Of a stretch of DNA of 37,507 bases, positions 15,682-23,128 are shown in pieces (the stretch's first letter is position 1; every line of letters starts with the position of its first letter). The stretch is from NCBI RefSeq assembly GCF_021655095.1, contig NZ_PPXW01000001.1, positions 647,376 through 684,882 of the forward strand. The letters run 5' to 3'. A program made the position numbers and the translations under genes. Below the pieces are notes generated by a model that saw nothing but the letters and a program-made list of their open reading frames with translations, was not told where the DNA came from and did no database searches. The stretch is from Clostridium sp. Cult1. Lineage in GTDB: Bacteria; Bacillota; Clostridia; Tissierellales; Tepidimicrobiaceae.

Positions 15682-16029
15682 GTGGATAAACTATTGAATT
15701 ATTTTAAATTGCTTTCCGATGAAACCCGGCTTAGGATAATGGTACTTTTATATCATGGTGAATTCTGTGTATGTCAGATTACTGGAATAACTGGGATATC
15801 CCAGCCTAATATTTCAAAACATTTGGCTAGACTTAGGGACATGGGTTTGGTAAAGGATGAGAAAAAAGAACAATATACTTTTTATTCATTATATTTAAAA
15901 GATAAATTATTTGAAGATATATTAGGAAAAATAGTTGACAATGTAGAAAACTATCCAATATTAAAGTTAGATTTAGAAAAGAGTAAAGCAGCAGCAAAAT
16001 ATATTGAATTGGCAAATATATGCAAGTAA
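15682..16029 (+). CDS. ArsR/SmtB-family metalloregulator
   Basis: A 115-residue winged-helix repressor. The core KLLSDETRLRIMVLLYHGEFCVCQITG carries Cys29 and Cys31 in the ELCVC-like position of the alpha-3 helix, the arsenite-, antimonite- or metal-sensing site of ArsR proteins. The recognition helix is ISQPNISKHLARLRDMGLV. A GTG start at 15682 follows AAGGAGAG, 12 bp after the CobW gene. It lies between CobW and the permease and most likely represses its own operon when ligand is absent. Confidence 0.9.
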   Translation: MDKLLNYFKLLSDETRLRIMVLLYHGEFCVCQITGITGISQPNISKHLARLRDMGLVKDEKKEQYTFYSLYLKDKLFEDILGKIVDNVENYPILKLDLEKSKAAAKYIELANICK

Positions 16030-16046
16030 AATAGGCGGTGATTTAG

Positions 16047-17051
16047 GTGAATATATTATCTTGGCTCAACGATCAGTTATTGAAAATGAAATGGCTGTGG
16101 AACTTAGTAGAATTATTAGTGGAAAAGGTGTTTAGACTATCTATAGAAACCAGGTTAGGTGGGAGCGTTCACTTTTTTATATACGATACCATAAAGATAT
16201 TCATACTATTATCGGTAATGATATTTATCATATCTTTCATACAAAGCTATTTTCCACCAGAAAGAACTAAGAAGATCATTGGCCGATTCAAAGGATTAAA
16301 AGGGAATGTATTTGGAGCATTATTGGGAACTGTAACTCCTTTTTGTTCTTGCTCAAGTATTCCTATTTTTATAGGTTTTGTGTCAGCTGGACTACCTTTG
16401 GGAGCCACCTTTTCCTTTTTAATTTCCTCCCCAATGGTAGACTTAGCCTCTCTTATGTTATTGATGTCCTTCTTTGGTGTAAAAATTGGTACTTCTTATG
16501 TGATCGTAGGTCTAGTAGTGGCAGTTGTAGGTGGAGTACTAATCAATAGGTTAAAAATGGAGAACTATGTTGAATCCTATGTGTGGGGAGTAGAAAATGT
16601 AGATGTTGAAATAGATACTATGACTCGTAAGGATAGGATAGAATTTGCTAAATCACAAGTAAAGGACATAGTAGGCAGAGTATGGCCTTATATTTTAATA
16701 GGCGTAGGTATAGGAGCAGGAATTCATAATTGGGTTCCCCAGTCCATTATAGAAAAAATCCTTGGGGAAGGAAATCCCTTTTCAGTCATAATTGCTACAT
16801 TTATTGGAATACCAATATATGCAGATATATTTGGAACCATTCCTATAGCAGAAGCTCTAATAGCTAAAGGAGTTGGAATTGGTACGGTAATAGCCTTTAT
16901 GATGGGAGTTACAACTCTATCAGTTCCATCCTTGGTTATGCTTAGTAAGGTAGTAAAACCAAAATTATTAGCTACTTTTGTAGCTATTGTGACTTTGGGA
17001 ATAATAATTGTAGGATATGGACTTAATAGCTTTTCATCTTTATTAATATAA
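16047..17051 (+). CDS. ArsP/DUF318-type permease (SO_0444 group)
   Basis: A 334-residue membrane protein of the PF03773 permease family, with about eight to ten helices in two related halves. The hallmark TPFCSCSSIPIFIGFVSAG, with Cys100 and Cys102 in a membrane helix, is present, and the second half has the matching GIPIYADIFGTIPIAEAL. Members export arsenite or organoarsenicals; for the SO_0444 group the substrate is uncertain. A GTG start at 16047 follows AGGCGGTG. It lies between the ArsR gene and a small thioredoxin, the usual partner of this permease group. Confidence 0.87.
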   Translation: MNILSWLNDQLLKMKWLWNLVELLVEKVFRLSIETRLGGSVHFFIYDTIKIFILLSVMIFIISFIQSYFPPERTKKIIGRFKGLKGNVFGALLGTVTPFCSCSSIPIFIGFVSAGLPLGATFSFLISSPMVDLASLMLLMSFFGVKIGTSYVIVGLVVAVVGGVLINRLKMENYVESYVWGVENVDVEIDTMTRKDRIEFAKSQVKDIVGRVWPYILIGVGIGAGIHNWVPQSIIEKILGEGNPFSVIIATFIGIPIYADIFGTIPIAEALIAKGVGIGTVIAFMMGVTTLSVPSLVMLSKVVKPKLLATFVAIVTLGIIIVGYGLNSFSSLLI

Positions 17052-17068
17052 GGAAAGGGGAATATTTT

Positions 17069-17299
17069 ATGGAAATCAAGATTTTAGGTACTGGTTGTTC
17101 CAAATGTGAAAAACTAGAGAAGAATTTAGAAACTGCATTAAAGGAATTAAATATAGGAGCAGATATAGAAAAGGTAGATAATTTGGCAGTCATAGTCAGT
17201 TATGGGGTAATGAGCACCCCAGGTCTAGTAATAGATGGAGAAGTTAAATCCATTGGCAAGGTTCCAAAGGTGAAGGAATTGAAAGAGATGTTAGGATAG
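17069..17299 (+). CDS. Small thioredoxin/glutaredoxin-like redox protein
   Basis: A 76-residue protein with a thioredoxin fold, of the MTH895-like 'redox-active disulfide protein' group. The active site GCSKC has Cys10 and Cys13 at the start of helix 1, and the cis-proline loop is MSTPGLVIDG. Its normal place is next to a DUF318 permease, as here (17-bp gap), so it probably serves that permease, for example by handling thiol-bound metal or metalloid. It is the last gene of the CobW operon. Confidence 0.9.
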   Translation: MEIKILGTGCSKCEKLEKNLETALKELNIGADIEKVDNLAVIVSYGVMSTPGLVIDGEVKSIGKVPKVKELKEMLG

Positions 17300-17318
17300 T
17301 AAAATTCACTTGTTTTTA

Positions 17319-17366
17319 TTGACAGGGAATGTAAATAAGGTTACAATTGTATTGGCATATGCCAAT
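17319..17366 (+). promoter_or_regulatory. Promoter of the Mrp-DUF134 operon with palindromic operator
   Basis: The -35 is TTGACA (17319-17324), the -10 is TACAAT (17342-17347), the spacer is 17 bp, and ATTGGCATATGCCAAT is at 17351-17366. Boxes, spacer length and operator offset are the same as at 5870-5917, 11.4 kb away. Confidence 0.85.
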
Positions 17367-17389
17367 AAGTTATAGAAAGGGATGAAAAA

Positions 17390-18214
17390 ATGGCTGATTG
17401 CAATAACTGTCCATCAAAGAATAGTTGCACTTCTCAGGACACTTGTAGTATAAAAAACAATCCCAATAATTTTGTAAAGAATATCATTGGCGTTATGAGC
17501 GGTAAAGGAGGAGTAGGGAAATCTACGGTCTCTGCTTTAGTTGCCAAGGATTTAAGGGATAAAGGCTATAAAGTAGGAGTTATGGATGCAGATATTACTG
17601 GTCCAAGTATACCAAGATTATTCCAGATTGAAGGTGAAAGGGCTGTAGCTAATAATGATGGAATAATACCTATAACTACTGAAGACGGTATTAAAATAAT
17701 GTCTTTAAATCTTCTAATGGAAGAAGAAGATAAACCAGTTATTTGGAGAGGACCTATAGTTTCTAGCATAGTTCAACAATTTTGGACCGATGTACTATGG
17801 GGAGAATTAGATTATTTAATCATAGATATGCCACCAGGAACAGGAGATGTAGCCTTAACGGTGATGCAGTCTATTCCAATATCTGGTATAGTAATGGTAT
17901 CAGTACCTCAAGATTTAGTTTCCATGATAGTGGCAAAGGCTATAAATATGGCTAAAAGATTGAATATTCCTATACTAGGTATAGTAGAAAATATGAGCTA
18001 TGTACTATGTCCCGATTGTAGCAAAAAGATAGAGATATTTGAAAGCGAAAATATTTCCAAGTTTCTAAAGGAATATGATTTAGAATTATTAGGTGAGCTT
18101 CCTATGGCAAAGGATATAGCCAATATATCTATTAATGGAAAATCTAAATTAACAGAAAAGGTAAAGAGCACTTTTGAAGAAATTGGAAATAAAATTATCA
18201 ATAGATTAAATTAA
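17390..18214 (+). CDS. Mrp/NBP35/ApbC-family Fe-S cluster carrier ATPase
   Basis: A 274-residue P-loop ATPase of the Mrp type that binds and transfers a 4Fe-4S cluster. Walker A SGKGGVGKST is at residues 37-46, the switch IDMPPGTGD is near 145-153, and the dimer-bridging CPDC (Cys207, Cys210) is near the C-terminus. An N-terminal extension with cysteines 4, 7, 13 and 19 resembles the additional cluster site of NBP35 proteins. It shares an operator with the NifX/MinD operon and is followed by a DUF134 regulator, so it is probably the Mrp partner of that ORP-like set. Confidence 0.92.
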   Translation: MADCNNCPSKNSCTSQDTCSIKNNPNNFVKNIIGVMSGKGGVGKSTVSALVAKDLRDKGYKVGVMDADITGPSIPRLFQIEGERAVANNDGIIPITTEDGIKIMSLNLLMEEEDKPVIWRGPIVSSIVQQFWTDVLWGELDYLIIDMPPGTGDVALTVMQSIPISGIVMVSVPQDLVSMIVAKAINMAKRLNIPILGIVENMSYVLCPDCSKKIEIFESENISKFLKEYDLELLGELPMAKDIANISINGKSKLTEKVKSTFEEIGNKIINRLN

Positions 18215-18235
18215 ATCCTATTTGGGGGAATTTAT

Positions 18236-18670
18236 ATGGCAAGACCGATTAAATGCAGAAAAATAGAACTTTTCCCTAATACAACCTATTTCGTTCCTTT
18301 AGGAAAAGAGAACCAAGAAGTAGAAGAAATAAAATTAAAGCTAGAGGAATTAGAAGCTATTAGGTTAAAGGATATGGAAGGCTTAAGTCAACAGGAATGT
18401 GCTGATATAATGGAAGTATCTAGGCAAACTTTTCAAAATATTATAGATAGTGCTAGAAATAAGGTAGCTATAGCTTTAACTCAAGGATTTGCTATCAATA
18501 TAAAGGGAGGGAATTTTGCCTTTAATTTTTGTGAAATCAAATGTAATTCTTGTAATAAAACTTATGGCATTAATTATATAAAGGATAAAAGTCTATGCCC
18601 TTCATGTAATTCAGATCAAGTAGTATGCAATAAAAGGAATAGAAGATGCAGTAAATGGTGTAGTAGATAG
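18236..18670 (+). CDS. DUF134-family predicted DNA-binding protein 2, with zinc-ribbon-like tail
   Basis: A 144-residue DUF134 protein. It starts with the family pattern MARPIKCRKIELFP, and the HTH is around residues 62-88 (QQECADIMEVSRQTFQNIID). Unlike the copy at 8773 it has a longer C-terminus with paired cysteines (CNSCNKT, CPSC, then CNKRNRRCSKWC), probably a zinc ribbon. It lies 21 bp after mrp under the shared palindrome, which suggests autoregulation if it is the regulator. Which of the two DUF134 proteins binds the palindrome cannot be told from sequence. Confidence 0.85.
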   Translation: MARPIKCRKIELFPNTTYFVPLGKENQEVEEIKLKLEELEAIRLKDMEGLSQQECADIMEVSRQTFQNIIDSARNKVAIALTQGFAINIKGGNFAFNFCEIKCNSCNKTYGINYIKDKSLCPSCNSDQVVCNKRNRRCSKWCSR

Positions 18671-18675
18671 TATAA

Positions 18676-18721
18676 ACCCCTATGTTTTTGGCAAAAATAA
18701 GAATATAAAAAACATGGGGGT
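18676..18721 (+). promoter_or_regulatory. Hairpin covering the yaaL ribosome-binding site
   Basis: ACCCCTATGTTTTT (18676-18689) pairs over 14 positions, with one wobble, with AAAAACATGGGGGT (18708-18721). The 3' arm is the Shine-Dalgarno sequence of the next gene, whose ATG is at 18728. There is no T-run after it, so occlusion of translation is more likely than termination. Confidence 0.7.
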
Positions 18722-18727
18722 ATTATT

Positions 18728-19000
18728 ATGGATAAAAAGAGAAGTTATTATAAAGAGAAAGTACAGAAGATAATAGAATATGCAAGTATTTTATCTGACA
18801 AATTAAAGAATAAAGAGAAATCGGAAGAAGAAAAGATGATAGAAAACTTAAAAAAGGCCCACGAAGAGTGGAAAAACAAGGAAGTATATTTCCAGTCGGT
18901 TACAGATCCAGATTTAGTAGATCATGCTATATATGAATTGGAGGCTTCAAAGATAAAATATATTTATTTATTAAAAAAAGTAAAAGAAAGAGATATTTAG
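18728..19000 (+). CDS. yaaL: YaaL-like protein (DUF2508)
   Basis: A 90-residue, strongly charged, mostly helical protein of the YaaL/DUF2508 family. Recognisable parts are the internal SEEEKMIENLKKAHEEW helix and the ending DHAIYELEASKIKYIYLLKKVKE, which match the pattern of the B. subtilis YaaL protein. As in Bacillus it lies directly before bofA, but recR, its usual left neighbour, is replaced here by mrp-DUF134. Its function is unknown. Its ribosome site lies in the 3' arm of a stable hairpin (18676-18721). Confidence 0.82.
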   Translation: MDKKRSYYKEKVQKIIEYASILSDKLKNKEKSEEEKMIENLKKAHEEWKNKEVYFQSVTDPDLVDHAIYELEASKIKYIYLLKKVKERDI

Positions 19001-19006
19001 GTAATA

Positions 19007-19055
19007 TTTACATAACCTGTCCCCTATTATATAATAAAGAATATAATGAGGGGGG
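19007..19055 (+). promoter_or_regulatory. bofA promoter overlapping an SD-pairing hairpin
   Basis: TTTACA (19007-19012) and TATAAT (19030-19035) are 17 bp apart. CCCCTATTATAT (19021-19032) can pair with ATATAATGAGGGG (19041-19053), one base bulged, burying the GAGGGGGG ribosome site. RNAs starting at this promoter (near 19042) lack the 5' arm, so only read-through RNA from yaaL would be occluded. Confidence 0.6.
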
Positions 19056-19060
19056 ATATT

Positions 19061-19321
19061 ATGGAGATTAGTTCCATATTAGCTTTTGTTTTTGGATTAT
19101 TTTTATTATATATTATTGGTATATTATTAGTTATTCCAATTAAAATGATAATAAAGCTAATAGTAAACGGAGTTTTGGGAGGTATTCTATTATTAATAGT
19201 TAATTTAATAGGTGGCTTTATAGGAATAAGTATAGCTATAAATCCATTGACAGCTATAATTGCTGGCATTTTAGGCATACCAGGAATTATATTACTATTA
19301 ATAATACAAAATATATTGTAA
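19061..19321 (+). CDS. bofA: BofA, inhibitor of pro-sigma-K processing
   Basis: An 86-residue, very hydrophobic protein with two to three membrane spans and the BofA pattern IKMIIKLIVNGVLGGILLL followed by NPLTAIIAGILGIPG near the C-terminus. In Bacillus, BofA sits in the mother-cell membrane around the forespore and, with SpoIVFA, holds the SpoIVFB protease inactive. The frame also opens at ATG 19046, but GAGGGGGG at 19048-19055 is placed for ATG 19061. It follows yaaL as in Bacillus. Confidence 0.88.
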   Translation: MEISSILAFVFGLFLLYIIGILLVIPIKMIIKLIVNGVLGGILLLIVNLIGGFIGISIAINPLTAIIAGILGIPGIILLLIIQNIL

Positions 19322-19371
19322 TTTTGTCCTTTTGTTTGCAAATATTGTCCATATCTGATATAAATATATTA

Positions 19372-19377
19372 TATAAT
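19372..19377 (+). promoter_or_regulatory. Likely -10 box of the rplY/ctc promoter
   Basis: TATAAT lies 23 bp before the rplY/ctc start. The best -35 candidate, TTGTCC at 19345-19350, has a 21-bp spacer, longer than normal, so the promoter assignment is weak. Confidence 0.4.
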
Positions 19378-19400
19378 ATATTTAGCAAGGAGGTAGCTAC

Positions 19401-20048
19401 ATGGCAGCGATTAAAATACAAGTAGAAAAAAGAACAGGACTAGGAAAAAACAAAGTTGATAAACTTCGTCAAGGAGACTTTGTGCCAGGAGTTTTATACG
19501 GCAAAGGTCAAGAAACAGAACATATTCAAGTAGGTAGACGAGATTTTGATAAGGTGTATAGAAGTGCTGGAATGAGTACTTTAATAGACTTAGACTTAGA
19601 TGGGAATGTTGTACCTGTACTGATAAAGGAAGTACAAGTTCATCCCTTTAAAAAACAATATCTACATGTAGATTTTCAAAAACTTAATATGGATGAAACT
19701 GTTAAATTGACTATTCCTATCGTCTTAGTAGGTAGGGATAATATCGAATCAAAAGAAGGTATCTTAATGCAACAATTAGACGAAATTGAGATAGAATGTC
19801 TACCAATGGATATTCCTCAATCAATCGAAGTAGATGTATCTCATATCGATTACAATACACCTGTTTTTGTATCCGATTTAGATATTTTTGCTAATGAAGA
19901 TATAGTTGTATTTAGAGAAGCAGATGATGTAATAGCTAGTCTAATAGAGCCTACATCAGAAGAAGAATTAGAAGAATTAGATGAAGATGTAGAAGAAGTC
20001 GATGTAGATGTTCCAGTAATAGGCGAAGAAGAATCAGAAGAAGAATAA
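19401..20048 (+). CDS. rplY: 50S ribosomal protein L25/general stress protein Ctc
   Basis: A 215-residue CTC-type L25 that binds 5S rRNA. The N-terminal L25 domain (about 1-95) shows RTGLGKNKVDKLRQGDFVPGVLYGKG and VHPFKKQYLHVDF. The C-terminal beta domain (about 100-185) contains ECLPMDIPQSIEVDVS. The protein ends in a long acidic tail rich in Glu and Asp. The start has an AAGGAGG site. It lies alone between a weak promoter and a good terminator. Confidence 0.92.
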   Translation: MAAIKIQVEKRTGLGKNKVDKLRQGDFVPGVLYGKGQETEHIQVGRRDFDKVYRSAGMSTLIDLDLDGNVVPVLIKEVQVHPFKKQYLHVDFQKLNMDETVKLTIPIVLVGRDNIESKEGILMQQLDEIEIECLPMDIPQSIEVDVSHIDYNTPVFVSDLDIFANEDIVVFREADDVIASLIEPTSEEELEELDEDVEEVDVDVPVIGEEESEEE

Positions 20049-20068
20049 AAACCAATAATGTAACTACA

Positions 20069-20106
20069 AAACAGATAAGCTTAAATTTTGCTTATCTGTT
20101 TTTTAA
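20069..20106 (+). terminator. Intrinsic terminator of rplY/ctc
   Basis: AAACAGATAAGC and GCTTATCTGTTT form a 12-bp stem (20069-20080 with 20090-20101) around TTAAATTTT, followed by T residues. Confidence 0.88.
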
Positions 20107-20158
20107 TATTTGCCATTATCCTTTTATTCCATTAAAATAGGATTAAGGAGGAATGTCA

Positions 20159-20632
20159 ATGGAACAGATAGTTGAAAGACAAGAAAAGTCGGTCTTTAGA
20201 ACTTTTTTGGTAATTATAGTATTTGCAATCCTAATTGATTTTATTATTTTTTTAATGGATAGATATGTAGAAAACCTTTCCCCCTATGTTACCAATATAG
20301 CAATTATATTTCTAGTGGTAATAAGCTGCAGCTTTATACTCATCAAATATTTTTCTAAATACTCCTATATTATAGAAGGAGAACAACTCATATTTTATAG
20401 AGTTATAGGGAAAAGAAAATTTCACATATTAAGTATAGACAAGCCTAATATAACCTATATAAAACCTTATAAAGGAGACGAAAAATATAAATACAACTTT
20501 ACCTTTAATAAAAAAGAAAAAGAAGTATATGTTGGAGGATTTATAGATAATAATAAAAAGATAAGCTTTATATTTATTCCCAATGAACAGATCTTGAAAG
20601 GATTAAAAAGAATGCTAAAAAGCAAGGAGTGA
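20159..20632 (+). CDS. Membrane protein of unknown function, two helices plus PH-like domain
   Basis: I do not recognise a family. The 157-residue product has two hydrophobic helices, at about residues 15-33 and 43-63. A cytoplasmic beta-rich region follows (YIIEGEQLIFYRVIGKRKFHILSI), as in bacterial PH-like domains of YdbS/YcxB-type membrane proteins. ATG 20159 is preferred over 20153 because AAGGAGG ends 7 bp before it. The stop is 4 bp before the AmmeMemoRadiSam gene, so the two are likely co-transcribed, which makes this a possible partner of that uncharacterised system. Confidence 0.72.
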   Translation: MEQIVERQEKSVFRTFLVIIVFAILIDFIIFLMDRYVENLSPYVTNIAIIFLVVISCSFILIKYFSKYSYIIEGEQLIFYRVIGKRKFHILSIDKPNITYIKPYKGDEKYKYNFTFNKKEKEVYVGGFIDNNKKISFIFIPNEQILKGLKRMLKSKE

Positions 20633-20636
20633 AAAA

Positions 20637-22046
20637 ATGGGTAAAATACTATCAGCCTATCTATTTCCCCATCCTCCTATTATAGTTGAAGAAATTGGCA
20701 GAGGACAGGAAGATAGGGCTAAAAAAACCTTAGAAGGATCTATAAAATTGGCAAAGGATATAAAGGAGAAAAGGCCTAGTACAATAATTATCATAACACC
20801 CCATGGACCATTATTTAGAGATGCCATCTCCATATCAATAAAGGAATATTTAGAAGGGGATTTTGGAAATTTTGGAGCAGCTAATGTAAGAATTAAATTT
20901 CAAAATAATCTAGAACTAGTAAATAATATTATTAAAAAAAGTGGTATAGAAAATATTCCCATTGCAAAAATTGACGAAGAATTGGCTAAAGACTTTGATA
21001 TCAGTTTAAAACTAGACCATGGAGCCTTAGTACCTTTATACTTTGTGGATAAAGAGTATAAAGATTTCAAACTTATCCACATAACCTATGGTCTACTATC
21101 CCCTAAGGAATTATTTATTTTTGGACAATTAATCCAAAGGTTAGTATTAGAATCGGAAGAAGAGGCGGTATTTATTGCCAGTGGAGATCTTTCCCATAAA
21201 TTATCTAATAAAGGACCTTATTCTTATTCTCCTTACGGAGAAAAATTTGATAAAAAAGTAGTTGAGCTTTTAAGAATGGGAGATTTTAAATCCATAGTTT
21301 CCTTTGACCTAAGCCTAAGTGAAAGGGCTGGTGAATGTGGTCTTCGTTCTCTTATGATACTTTCTGGATTTTTAGATGGGTTTAAAATAGAACCTGAAAT
21401 TCTATCCTATGAAGGTCCTTTTGGAGTAGGCTATTGTAATGCAAAATTTTCAGTATTAAACAAGGAGGCCGGAAACAAAATATTGGAAGACTTAATTCAG
21501 ATAGAAAAAGAAAAGGTTGCCAAAACTAGAAAAGAAGAAGATGAATATGTAAAGTTAGCCAGAGCTAGTTTAGAACATTATGTAAAATATAAGGAAAGAA
21601 TAAAAGTTCCTGATAATTTAAGTGAAGAATTATTAAGTAGTAGGCGTGGAGCCTTTGTAACCATAAAAAAGGATGGAATGTTAAGAGGATGTATAGGCAC
21701 CATAGAACCTACACAGATAAATTTAGCAACTGAGATAATTGAAAATGCCATTAGCGCCGGATTGAAAGATCCCCGTTTTGACCCAGTAGAGGAGGAAGAA
21801 CTGTCTGAGTTAGTATATTCAGTAGATGTACTGATGAAACCCGAACCTATTTCTTTTTTGGAAGAACTAGATGTAGAAAAATATGGAGTAATAGTATCTA
21901 AGGGATTTAGAAAAGGGCTGTTATTGCCTAATATAGAAGGAGTAGACACTCCCCAAGAACAGGTTAGAATAGCCTTAAATAAAGCAGGCATACCAGAATA
22001 CGAGGATTATAAACTAGAACGTTTTGAGGTAATAAGGCATTTTTAA
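20637..22046 (+). CDS. AmmeMemoRadiSam fusion: LigB/MEMO-like dioxygenase-fold domain plus AMMECR1 domain
   Basis: A 469-residue two-domain protein. Residues 1 to about 275 have the class III extradiol dioxygenase (LigB/MEMO) fold, with PHPPI at the start, TPHGP, DHGALVP, and ASGDLSH; these histidines would form a metal site. Residues from about 295 form an AMMECR1 domain with the invariant LRGCIG near residue 348. A radical SAM enzyme of the same system follows by 12 bp. The three families co-occur widely, but to my knowledge the substrate is not established. The fusion shows that the first two act together. Confidence 0.9.
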   Translation: MGKILSAYLFPHPPIIVEEIGRGQEDRAKKTLEGSIKLAKDIKEKRPSTIIIITPHGPLFRDAISISIKEYLEGDFGNFGAANVRIKFQNNLELVNNIIKKSGIENIPIAKIDEELAKDFDISLKLDHGALVPLYFVDKEYKDFKLIHITYGLLSPKELFIFGQLIQRLVLESEEEAVFIASGDLSHKLSNKGPYSYSPYGEKFDKKVVELLRMGDFKSIVSFDLSLSERAGECGLRSLMILSGFLDGFKIEPEILSYEGPFGVGYCNAKFSVLNKEAGNKILEDLIQIEKEKVAKTRKEEDEYVKLARASLEHYVKYKERIKVPDNLSEELLSSRRGAFVTIKKDGMLRGCIGTIEPTQINLATEIIENAISAGLKDPRFDPVEEEELSELVYSVDVLMKPEPISFLEELDVEKYGVIVSKGFRKGLLLPNIEGVDTPQEQVRIALNKAGIPEYEDYKLERFEVIRHF

Positions 22047-22058
22047 GGGGGTAATATT

Positions 22059-23033
22059 ATGGAATGTATGTATTATGAAAAAAAAGAAAAAAATATAGTA
22101 AAATGTCATCTTTGTCCTCATAACTGCACTATCCAAGATGGAAATATAGGAATTTGTAAAGCTAGGAAAAATATAAATGGGATCCTTATATCCTTAAATT
22201 ATGGGAAAATTACTTCTTATGCCTATGATCCCATAGAGAAGAAACCATTATACCATTTCTATCCTGGTTCAAATATTCTATCTATAGGAAGCTTCGGTTG
22301 TAATCTGGCCTGCGATTTTTGTCAAAATTGGGAAATAGCCCATGAAGATTCTCTTACTATGGAGATAGAAGATGAGGATATTATCCTATTGGGGAAATCT
22401 AGGGATTCTATTGGTATTGCTTATACCTATAACGAACCTAGTATTTCCTATGAATATGTATACCATATGGCCAAGTTAGCCAAAAGACATAAGTTAAAAA
22501 ATGTATTGGTAACCAATGGATATATAAATGAAGAACCTTTAAAACAATTGTTACCCCATATTGATGGCATGAATATAGATTTAAAGTCCATAGAAGAAGA
22601 TTATTATAGAAGGATATGTAAAGGAAAATTAGAACCAGTACAGAAGACTATTGAATTAGCAGCCAAATCCACCCATGTAGAAATAACCACTTTGATTATA
22701 GAAGGAGAAAATGACTCTGATGATGAAATAAATAGATTAGCTCAGTGGATTAGAAGTATAGATAAAAGCATACCTCTCCATCTATCTAAATATTTTCCTG
22801 CTTATAAGATGAAATCACCTGAAACTACCTATGATACATTATTAAGAGCCAAAAAAATTGCTAAAAAATATTTAGATTATGTATATATAGGAAATGTATG
22901 GGGCATTGATAACAACACTTATTGTCCCAATTGTTCTAGTCAGGTTATCAGTAGGTACGATAGGGGAGAAATTAATGGTATAAGGGATAGAAAATGTATT
23001 AAATGTGGTGAAAAGATAAATATTTCATATTAA
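22059..23033 (+). CDS. amrS: AmmeMemoRadiSam system radical SAM enzyme
   Basis: A 324-residue radical SAM protein related to pyruvate-formate-lyase-activating enzymes. The SAM-cleaving cluster motif CNLACDFC is at Cys81, Cys85 and Cys88. The N-terminus has Cys16, Cys19, Cys23 and Cys33 (CHLCPHNC), and the C-terminus has a zinc-ribbon-like pair CPNC and CIKC. It lies 12 bp after the LigB-AMMECR1 fusion gene, completing the three-part system. By analogy it may install or use a glycyl radical or modify a small molecule; the actual reaction is unknown to me. Confidence 0.92.
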   Translation: MECMYYEKKEKNIVKCHLCPHNCTIQDGNIGICKARKNINGILISLNYGKITSYAYDPIEKKPLYHFYPGSNILSIGSFGCNLACDFCQNWEIAHEDSLTMEIEDEDIILLGKSRDSIGIAYTYNEPSISYEYVYHMAKLAKRHKLKNVLVTNGYINEEPLKQLLPHIDGMNIDLKSIEEDYYRRICKGKLEPVQKTIELAAKSTHVEITTLIIEGENDSDDEINRLAQWIRSIDKSIPLHLSKYFPAYKMKSPETTYDTLLRAKKIAKKYLDYVYIGNVWGIDNNTYCPNCSSQVISRYDRGEINGIRDRKCIKCGEKINISY

Positions 23034-23128
23034 ATTTTATCTAGCCAAGCACAAAAGGGATTTTCCCTGAATAGTATATAATAATGAGGCAATAATCCTA
23101 GTAAATACATTAGCAAGGGGCTGATTAT

